This document shows positions 1 to 6,634 of a DNA stretch of 34,380 nucleotides, in pieces; the stretch's first letter is position 1; the number at the start of each line of letters is the position of its first letter. The position numbers were made by a program, and so were the translations under genes. This stretch comes from Thermoplasmata archaeon. Lineage in GTDB: Archaea > Thermoplasmatota > Thermoplasmata > Lutacidiplasmatales > UBA184. The notes under the pieces are model-generated. The model had not been told where the DNA came from, ran no database searches, and saw only the letters and a program-made list of their open reading frames with translations. Location: contig JASHTI010000044.1 in assembly GCA_030040625.1 (NCBI GenBank), positions 1-34,380 on the forward strand, read 5' to 3'.

Positions 1-570
1 TCGTCAGCTGGTTTCAGGCTCTTTTCACCTCCCTTCCGAGGTACTTTTCAGCGTTCGCTCGCGCTACTAATGCGCTATCGGTCTCGGGACGTATTTAGGA
101 TCGGAAGACTGTACCTCCCAGCTCCCCGCGCGATATCCAACGCACGGTACTCAGGATCCCTCCAATCCGGCCTCTTCCGTTCGCCTACGGGACTTTCACC
201 CTCTACGGTCCGACGTTCCAGGCACGTTCGGCTTGAGAAGCCTGCCGGTACGGAGGTCCACTACTCCACATCTCCCCGCCCTCGTCGGGTGGGGATTCGG
301 TTTGTCCTCTGCCGTTTTCGATCGCCTTTACTTACGGCATCTCGATTGATTTCTTGTCCTCCCCCTACTAGAATGCTTTACTTCGGGGGGTTCCCCTTCC
401 TTTCGGAATGTCCCTTGCGGGACCGGAGTTCCGATTCGGTGATCGGTGGACCACAGGTTCCTTGCGCCTACCCACCGCTTATCGCAGCTTGGCACGACCT
501 TCATCGGCGCCCGAGCCTAGCCATTCCCCAACTGACAGGAGTCAGCTACACTGATTACGCTCGACAAGCG
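1..570 (-). rRNA. 23S rRNA, 5' portion (gene runs off the left edge)
   Basis: Reverse complement contains archaeal-type 23S domain I sequence (CTGTCAGTTGGGGAATGGCTAGGCTCGGGCGCCGATGAAGG... through ...CGAGACCGATAGCGCATTAGTAGCGCGAGCGAACGCTGAAAAGTACCTCGGAAGGGAGGTGAAAAGAGCCTGAAACC). Mature 5' end is approximate. Confidence 0.93.
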
Positions 571-720
571 TCCAGAACGCGTGTGATCGGCGTCATCGGT
601 CCCCAGCGCCGGCACGGCGAAGGGACCCTCGCCCTTCCCCGGAGAGGCCCCGGCCTCCGCGGGTGCACGTGCCGACCGAACAGCTGCGCCGTGGCGCGGC
701 CTCGGTTTGTAGTGGACCTC

Positions 721-730
721 TCTATTAAGG
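721..730 (-). promoter_or_regulatory. Putative TATA box for the 23S rRNA transcript
   Basis: Minus-strand CCTTAATAGA, the only clearly A/T-rich segment between the 23S 5' end and the divergent gene at 798. Implies a leader of roughly 130 nt. Confidence 0.45.
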
Positions 731-797
731 CCTTTCGTGCGCGAAGCCGGGCCCCGGTCGGCCCGACGGGCCGCGCGGCGGTCGGGGGCCCGGCACG

Positions 798-1286
798 ATG
801 ACGGCGGTCGGCTGGGAGAACTTCTTCGTCGCCGAGGTCGGCGCCTCGGCAGCGCTCGCCGGGCTGCTGTTCGTGGGCCTGTCGCTGAACATGTCGAAGA
901 TCGTCGCCGCGGCGGCGCTCCCGAACCGGGCGCTGGAGGCGCTCGGACTGCTGGTGGCGATCCTGATCGTCGCCTCCACGCTGCTGGTCCCCGGCGAGGG
1001 GACCCGGCTGGAAGGGCTCCAGCTCGTCCTGATCGGCGGGACCGTCTGCGCCGTCACGACCGGGGTCAGCTATCGGAGCCTGCGCCTGGTCGAGCCGCGC
1101 TACCGACCGTTCCACGGGGTGGAGACCGCCCTGATCGGGCTCGCGACCGGCTTCTACGCGCTGTCGGGCGTCGTCCTGATCGCCTGGGGCGAGCCGGGCC
1201 TCTACCTCACCGTCCCGGCGGTGCTCGGCTCCTTCCTGATCGCGATCCTCGACTCCTGGGTCCTGCTCGTCGAGGTCAACCGCTGA
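798..1286 (+). CDS. Small multi-pass membrane protein, function unknown
   Basis: 162-aa ORF with about four hydrophobic segments (AALAGLLFVGLSL, LGLLVAILIVAST, LVLIGGTVCAVTTGV, VLGSFLIAILDSWVLLV). Confidence 0.75.
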   Translation: MTAVGWENFFVAEVGASAALAGLLFVGLSLNMSKIVAAAALPNRALEALGLLVAILIVASTLLVPGEGTRLEGLQLVLIGGTVCAVTTGVSYRSLRLVEPRYRPFHGVETALIGLATGFYALSGVVLIAWGEPGLYLTVPAVLGSFLIAILDSWVLLVEVNR

Positions 1287-1296
1287 GGTCTCCGAG

Positions 1297-2046
1297 ATGC
1301 CGACGCGCTGCCGATGGGCGGAGGGGGACCCGCTCCTTCGGGCCTACCACGACCAGGAGTGGGGCGTGCCGGAGACGGACGGACGCCGCCTGTGGGAGAA
1401 GCTGATGCTCGACGGCTTCCAGGCGGGCCTCTCCTGGCTGGTCGTGCTGCGCAAGCGGGAGGCGCTCCGGCGGAGCTTCCGCCGGTTCGACCCCGCGCGC
1501 GTCGCCCGGCTGGGCTCGGCGGAGGTCGCCCGGATGCTCCAGGACCCGGCGATCATCCGCTCGCGGGCGAAGATCACCGCCACGATCGGCGGCGCGCAGG
1601 CCTACCTGGCGATGCGCGACCGCGGGGAGGAGTTCTCCGCGATGCTCTGGCGGCTCGCGGGCGGACGCCCGGTGCAGAACTCAGGTCCGATCCCCGCGTC
1701 GACCCCCCTCTCCGAGCGGATCTCACGGGAGCTCAAGGCCCGGGGGTTCCGCTTCGTGGGCCCGACGATCGTCTACGCCTGGATGCAGGCGGTCGGCATG
1801 GTGAACGACCACGCTCCGGGCTGCTACCGACGGCCGGTCGTCGCCCGGCTCGGACGACGATTCACCCCGCCCGAGGGCCCCGGCGCGCCGTCTAGCGCCG
1901 GAGCGCCGCCGCCCAGGCGCGGTGGTGCGGACCCTCGTAGCGCGCCGCGGCGTACCGGCAGAGCCCGTCGCCGTTCGGGGCGCAGCCGGCGCAGTTCCGC
2001 TCGGCCGGGACCGGCGCGCGGACAGCGTCGGCGCGGACCGTCGTGA
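1297..2046 (+). CDS. tag: DNA-3-methyladenine glycosylase I
   Basis: RCRWAEGDPLLRAYHDQEWGVPETDGRRLWEKLMLDGFQAGLSW and VNDHAPGC: Tag family with the Cys/His...His/Cys zinc-snap residues. The open frame runs past the expected C-terminus into an Arg/Pro-rich tail. Confidence 0.9.
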   Translation: MPTRCRWAEGDPLLRAYHDQEWGVPETDGRRLWEKLMLDGFQAGLSWLVVLRKREALRRSFRRFDPARVARLGSAEVARMLQDPAIIRSRAKITATIGGAQAYLAMRDRGEEFSAMLWRLAGGRPVQNSGPIPASTPLSERISRELKARGFRFVGPTIVYAWMQAVGMVNDHAPGCYRRPVVARLGRRFTPPEGPGAPSSAGAPPPRRGGADPRSAPRRTGRARRRSGRSRRSSARPGPARGQRRRGPS

Positions 2047-2689
2047 GCGCATAGCGGAGCCAGCCGGCCTCCGCCTCGCCGTACGGGACCTCCACCCAGC
2101 CCTCGTGCAGGCCGTCGCCCGCGGCGTCCCCGTAGAGGATGATCCCGTAGCGGGGCCGGCGGCCGAACGCCGCCTCGACCAGGCGGCACTGGGCGATCGC
2201 CTGCACGGTGTCGAAGAGGCGCCCGTGCGCCTCGTGGTAGCCGACGAACAGGTGGGTCGCCTTGTACTCCAGCGGGACGAGCTCGCGGCCCGCCAGCGCG
2301 ACGACGAGATCCGGGCGCCCGGCGAAGCCGAGCGCCGGGTCGACGAGGTTCTCCGGAGCCTGGCGGAAGCGGGGGTCGAGCCGGATCTGCTCCGGCGGGA
2401 ACAGGACCGGAAGGTCGTCCTCCTGCGCGTCCTCGTAGACGAGCTGGTCTCCGGCGCCGAAGGCGAGGCGTCCCTGGTTGACCCGCACGGCGCCGAGCGG
2501 CGGGGCGAGCAGCGGGGAGTGCCGGAGCGGCACCACATCCGCCGGGGTCCGCACGGCCGCCGGAACGCCGGTCGCGTCACGGTGGCGGCGGGACTTCTCG
2601 AGCTCCATCTCGTGCGGGCAACGGAAGTAGGCGACCAGGTCGTGCGGCGTCAGGTGCTCGGCGGGTACGGCGACAGGGGGGGCGAGCAT
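1892..2689 (-). CDS. Cas4/RecB-like PD-(D/E)XK nuclease with predicted 4Fe-4S cluster (solo, no CRISPR nearby)
   Basis: YFRCPHEMELE (first Cys), GRPDLVVAL...LVPLEYKAT (nuclease Asp and ExK), NCAGCAPNGDGLCRYA (three C-terminal Cys). Confidence 0.8.
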   Translation of the reverse strand: MLAPPVAVPAEHLTPHDLVAYFRCPHEMELEKSRRHRDATGVPAAVRTPADVVPLRHSPLLAPPLGAVRVNQGRLAFGAGDQLVYEDAQEDDLPVLFPPEQIRLDPRFRQAPENLVDPALGFAGRPDLVVALAGRELVPLEYKATHLFVGYHEAHGRLFDTVQAIAQCRLVEAAFGRRPRYGIILYGDAAGDGLHEGWVEVPYGEAEAGWLRYALTTVRADAVRAPVPAERNCAGCAPNGDGLCRYAAARYEGPHHRAWAAALRR

Positions 2690-2712
2690 CGCCCGAGCCT
2701 GCCGGTCTCGGT

Positions 2713-3678
2713 CTAAGAAGGTGCGGCTCCAGCGGAACCGCCCGCGGGGCGGCTGGACGGGTCCGCCGCGCGCCGGAGCGCGGCGCGGTCGCCCGCCGAC
2801 AGCGCGCTCTGTGCGAGGAGGACCTCGAGCAGCTCGCGATCGCTCCCGCCGAGCCGCACGGCGGCCCGCAGCGCGGCGTCGAGCGCCGCGGGACGGTGCC
2901 GCTCCTGCGCCCGCACCATGGCGTACTCGGGCCGGCTCACCTCGATCTCGGTCCCCTCGAAGTTCACGCAGGCCGTTCGGGCGGCCCCCGGTACGCCCGA
3001 GAACTCCGGCCACCGCAGGTCCGTGCGCTCCTCGAGCGGAACGGACCACTCGACCCGCAGCCCGTCACGAGGGGAGCCGACGAAGGCCCGGGCGCCGACG
3101 ACCAGCCGCTCCCCCGGCGGCCAGTCGGTCGGGGCGACCGGCTCGACGAGGTACTCCGCGAGCAGCGTGCCGAGCCGATCGACGCCGGCACGGCTCGTTC
3201 CCAGGTCGATGTCGTTCGGCGTTCCGCCCCCGCCCGCGAGGGTGACCCCCGCCGAGCCGCCGATGTACCAGGGGATCCCTTCGGACCGAAGGGGGCCGGC
3301 GATCCGTCCGACCAGCTCACGGAACCCGCTCTCGAACGGCACCGGCGCCCCCGCGTAGAGCTGGCGGAGCATCGTCTCGAGGACGAACCGGTGGCGGGCG
3401 TAGGCGGCGCGTACCCGGCCGGTCCCGGCGAACGGAAGGAGGTAGCGCCGATGCCAGCAGCGGGGTCCGCCGAACATGCACGGCGCCGCCGGGTGAACGA
3501 ACCCGAGCGGCTCCAGTGACCCGATCGGAGGGCCGCCGGCGTCGTCCCCGCCGTCCTGCGCGTGGTGCGTGAACGTCGTCGCCTCCCCGAGGCGGTCGAT
3601 CGAAAGCTGGTGAAGGAACCCACCCCCGAGGTCCGGCCCGCTGAGCATCTCGCTCGGGGCGGGAGGGCTCGCGGGCAT
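2713..3678 (-). CDS. Nucleotidyltransferase-fold protein
   Basis: IPWYIGGSAGVTLAGGGGTPNDIDLGTS: GGS plus D-x-D pattern of the Pol-beta-type NTase fold. N-terminal part uncharacterised. Confidence 0.6.
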   Translation of the reverse strand: MPASPPAPSEMLSGPDLGGGFLHQLSIDRLGEATTFTHHAQDGGDDAGGPPIGSLEPLGFVHPAAPCMFGGPRCWHRRYLLPFAGTGRVRAAYARHRFVLETMLRQLYAGAPVPFESGFRELVGRIAGPLRSEGIPWYIGGSAGVTLAGGGGTPNDIDLGTSRAGVDRLGTLLAEYLVEPVAPTDWPPGERLVVGARAFVGSPRDGLRVEWSVPLEERTDLRWPEFSGVPGAARTACVNFEGTEIEVSRPEYAMVRAQERHRPAALDAALRAAVRLGGSDRELLEVLLAQSALSAGDRAALRRAADPSSRPAGGSAGAAPS

Positions 3679-3699
3679 CGGGAGGCGGGCCGGCCGGTC

Positions 3700-4566
3700 C
3701 TAGGTCGGCGGGGGATCGAGCTCCAGGGTCCGGGGCAGCGGGATGGCTCCGGTCTTGACGTCCACGTGGCCGTCGGCGCGGACGGCGTGCAGGTACTGGC
3801 CGCTGTGCAGGGAGGTCCAGCCCCCGCGCTCCCCGTCGAACGGCTCGCTTCCGACGATGACGTGGTGCGGGCTGGCGAGGTAGGTCATCTCGTAGTACCT
3901 CCGGCCGGCGTCCAAGAGACCCGGTCCATGGTCTCCGGTCCACAGGCAGAACGCCCAGAGGTCGGACGGGGACGGGGCGAACAGGACGTTCAGGCCGGAG
4001 AACGGCGGCAGTCGCGGATGGCCGAGCGCCTGCCAGACGCGCACCAGGTCCTCGACGCAATGGACGTAGCCCCGGAGCGGATCGTGCGTCTCTTCGGTGT
4101 TGCGCACCAGGAGCCAGAAGAGGACCTCGCTATCGTTCACCCCGCGCACCTGGCCCTCGTGGACCCCGAGGAACGGTCGCGTCTCGACCGGGAACGGGAT
4201 CGAGCCGTTGTGGGCGAACAGGGCCGCGTGGGAGTCGAACGGCTGGGAGTTCTCGGGCCCCAGCAGCTTCTCCGCCGGCAGGTTCAGCGGATTGCTGGCG
4301 TGCCGCAGGTGCCCCAGGACGAGCGGCGGTTCGCTCGCCTCGGCCGCCTTCACGAAGCGCGGACGCTCCGACTCCTCGAACGCCCCGTGGATCCCCTTCT
4401 CGACGTGGGGCCGGCCCGTCGGCGTGAACCAGCCGATGCCCCAGCCGTCGCGCTGGGCGGTCTCGGGGGTCGCGTGCGACTGGGCGAGCAGGGAGCGGTC
4501 GGCGCGGACCAGCCAGGCGTCGGCTGGGTGGACATCCGTCGTCAGCAGGCCGAAGAGTCGACACAC
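3700..4566 (-). CDS. Class II glutamine amidotransferase-like protein (YafJ/EgtC-like)
   Basis: GTG start then Cys: MCRLFGLLTT...; AQRDGWGIGWFTPTGRPHVEKG; LGHLRHASNPLN; NSQPFDSHAALFAHNGSI; NDSEVLFWLL. Confidence 0.88.
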   Translation of the reverse strand: MCRLFGLLTTDVHPADAWLVRADRSLLAQSHATPETAQRDGWGIGWFTPTGRPHVEKGIHGAFEESERPRFVKAAEASEPPLVLGHLRHASNPLNLPAEKLLGPENSQPFDSHAALFAHNGSIPFPVETRPFLGVHEGQVRGVNDSEVLFWLLVRNTEETHDPLRGYVHCVEDLVRVWQALGHPRLPPFSGLNVLFAPSPSDLWAFCLWTGDHGPGLLDAGRRYYEMTYLASPHHVIVGSEPFDGERGGWTSLHSGQYLHAVRADGHVDVKTGAIPLPRTLELDPPPT

Positions 4567-4587
4567 GCCCGACCGAGCCGGGTCGCG

Positions 4588-4595
4588 TAGATAAC
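4588..4595 (-). promoter_or_regulatory. TATA-like element for the 3700..4566 gene
   Basis: Minus-strand GTTATCTA centred about 26 nt upstream of the GTG start at 4566. Confidence 0.5.
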
Positions 4596-4679
4596 GGCCC
4601 TCCGCGCGGGGACCCTGGTGGCCCTCCCGCCAGCAATCATTTAGAAGGCCCCGCGGGCTAGTCCCTTCGGGAACGGGCG

Positions 4680-5009
4680 ATGGTCGCGGTCGAGGTGACT
4701 CCGGCGGCGCGGGATCAGGTCCTCAAGATCATGGACCGGCAGCAGAAGCCCGGCGCGGCGCTCCGGCTCTACGTGCAGGGAGGCGGCTGCTCGGGACTCA
4801 CCTACGGCATGAGCTTCGACCACCAGGAGACCGGGGACGAGGTCGCCTACCGGGACGGGGGCCTGACCGTCGTCGTCGACCGGGCCAGCGCTCCGCTGCT
4901 CGACGGGCTCCGGGTCGATTTCCTGCTCGGCCTCGAGCAGTCCGGCTTCAAGATCGTGAACCCGAACGCGAAGGCGACCTGCTCGTGCGGCAAGTCGTTC
5001 TCGGCCTAG
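4680..5009 (+). CDS. A-type iron-sulfur cluster carrier (IscA/HesB family), canonical
   Basis: VTPAARDQVLKIM...LYVQGGGCSGLTYGMSFD...SGFKIVNPNAKATCSCGKSF: the C and CxC cluster ligands are all present. Confidence 0.93.
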   Translation: MVAVEVTPAARDQVLKIMDRQQKPGAALRLYVQGGGCSGLTYGMSFDHQETGDEVAYRDGGLTVVVDRASAPLLDGLRVDFLLGLEQSGFKIVNPNAKATCSCGKSFSA

Positions 5010-5081
5010 TGCGCGGCGGGCCACCGCGCTTTATACTCGGCACGGCGTCTAGGCTTGGGGTACGGAAGGAGGGCCCCGCGC

Positions 5082-5522
5082 ATGAGCGATAGTGAAGGAT
5101 TGAAACTCAACGTTACGCAAGAGGCGCAGGATCAGGTCCGGGAGCTCATCAAGGGCCAGAAGCCCGGAACGGCGGTCCGCGTCTACCTCCAGTCCGGGGG
5201 CGGCGGCGGTGGCTGCGGCTCCGGCGGCGGTGGCTGCGGATCGGGAGGCTGCAACTGTGGCGACAGCCACGGCGGCGGCGGCCCGGCGTTCGGGATGGCG
5301 TTCGACCGGCCCCGCAACGGCGACCAGGTCGTTCCGATCGACGGCTTCTCGATCGTCGTCGACGATCTGAGCGCGGAGCTCCTGAAGGGCGCGACGATCG
5401 ACTACGTCCAGGACCTGAACGCCTCCGGATTCAAGATCACCTCGCTGACGGCGCCGACCCCCCCGACGGGGGCCGGTGGCGGTGGCTGCGGGTGCGGATC
5501 CGGCGGCTGCGGGTGCGGCTAG
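5082..5522 (+). CDS. A-type carrier paralogue with Gly/Cys-rich insertion and Cys-rich C-terminal tail
   Basis: MSDSEGLKLNVTQEAQDQVRELIKGQKPGTAVRVYLQSGGGGGGCGSGGGGCGSGGCNCGDSHGGGGPAFGMAFDRPRNGDQV...DYVQDLNASGFKITSLTAPTPPTGAGGGGCGCGSGGCGCG. Aligns by eye to the upstream paralogue. SD-like GGAAGGAGGG lies upstream of the ATG. Confidence 0.85.
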   Translation: MSDSEGLKLNVTQEAQDQVRELIKGQKPGTAVRVYLQSGGGGGGCGSGGGGCGSGGCNCGDSHGGGGPAFGMAFDRPRNGDQVVPIDGFSIVVDDLSAELLKGATIDYVQDLNASGFKITSLTAPTPPTGAGGGGCGCGSGGCGCG

Positions 5523-5576
5523 ACCGGGCCCGTCCAACCCCTTCCCCCCTTCTCCGCGACGCGGGCGCGCGACGCC

Positions 5577-5584
5577 GCTAAGCG
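5577..5584 (+). promoter_or_regulatory. TATA-like element for the gene at 5607
   Basis: CGCTAAGC centred about 27 nt upstream of the GTG start at 5607. Confidence 0.4.
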
Positions 5585-5606
5585 GACGCGTCGCTACGCT
5601 GCCGAT

Positions 5607-6587
5607 GTGCCCTCCGCTCGCAAGCGTTCCGGCGCTGCGCCGGCGGTCGTCGACTGGCTGCTGGAGCCGGAACAGCCGGCGGTCCGCTACCGGACGCTGA
5701 CCGAGCTACTCGGGCGCCCCGCCGCGGACCCGGAGGTCCGGGCCGCCCGATCGGCGATCCCGAAGGTCGGGTTCGTCCCCGCGTTGATGGAGGGGCGCAC
5801 GCCGGACGGCGGGTGGAGCGCGGACCGCACCCTGTACGTGCCGAAGTACCTCTCCACCAACTGGCGAATGAACGTCCTGGCCGACCTCGGCGTCGACCGT
5901 TCCTGGCCGGCGATCGCGAAGTCGAGCGAGTTGTGGATGGCGCGATACCCGCTCGCCGGCGGCGGCGTCGGCGGCAACTCGAAGGGGACCGGCCACCACT
6001 GCCTGGTCGGGAGCATGACCCGCTCGCTGATCCGGCTCGGCTACGGCGACGACCCGCGGATCCGTCGGAGCCTCGACTGGCTGGTCGAGACGGCCGACCC
6101 GAAGGGGGGCTGGTCTTGCTTCGGCCGCGGTCGCAACCTCGACTCCTGGGAGGGGCTGAGCGCCTTCGCGGCGTACCCCCGCGACCGATGGACCGCGCCG
6201 ATGCAGCGGACCGTGGAGCGGGCGAGCGAGTTCTTCCTGGAGCGGGAGCTGCACCGGCAGGGGGCCGAGTACCCGCCGTGGTTCCGCTTCCACTATCCGG
6301 TCCACTACTACTACGATCTCCTGATCGGGCTCGATCTGCTCACGTCGCTCGGGTACTCCGACGACCGCCGATTGCGGTTCGCCCGCGAACACCTCCTCGC
6401 GAAGCGCCGACCGGACGGCCGCTGGCTCCTCGACGCTCAGCACCCGGATGTCGAGGGGGGCATGGCGGCGTGGTTCGCGCGACACCCGAAGGACCGGCCG
6501 ACCCCGCTGGAGCTCGAGGCGGCCGGCGCGCCGAGCAAGCTCGTGACCCTGACGGCCCTCAAGGTGCTCGCCCGACTCGGCGCTTAG
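5607..6587 (+). CDS. Terpenoid cyclase/prenyltransferase (alpha/alpha toroid) fold protein
   Basis: Repeated toroid-type motifs: TPDGGWSADRTLYVPKY, RIRRSLDWLVETADPKGGWSCFGRGRNLDSWEGLSAF, AKRRPDGRWLLD. Confidence 0.7.
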   Translation: MPSARKRSGAAPAVVDWLLEPEQPAVRYRTLTELLGRPAADPEVRAARSAIPKVGFVPALMEGRTPDGGWSADRTLYVPKYLSTNWRMNVLADLGVDRSWPAIAKSSELWMARYPLAGGGVGGNSKGTGHHCLVGSMTRSLIRLGYGDDPRIRRSLDWLVETADPKGGWSCFGRGRNLDSWEGLSAFAAYPRDRWTAPMQRTVERASEFFLERELHRQGAEYPPWFRFHYPVHYYYDLLIGLDLLTSLGYSDDRRLRFAREHLLAKRRPDGRWLLDAQHPDVEGGMAAWFARHPKDRPTPLELEAAGAPSKLVTLTALKVLARLGA

Positions 6588-6603
6588 CGCGCCGTCGCCG
6601 AGC

Positions 6604-6611
6604 CCTTTAGA
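6604..6611 (+). promoter_or_regulatory. TATA-like element for the gene at 6635
   Basis: CCTTTAGA centred about 27 nt upstream of the GTG start. Confidence 0.5.
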
Positions 6612-6634
6612 GGGCCGGGGCGCGTCCGTCCGGC

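Noticed and set aside
70-801. 243-aa plus-strand ORF
   Set aside because: Lies antisense across the 23S rRNA 5' region and leader; composition is an artefact of rRNA and GC-rich DNA.
1892-2689. Cas4-like gene as evidence for a CRISPR system
   Set aside because: No direct-repeat array or cas1/cas2/effector genes in the window.
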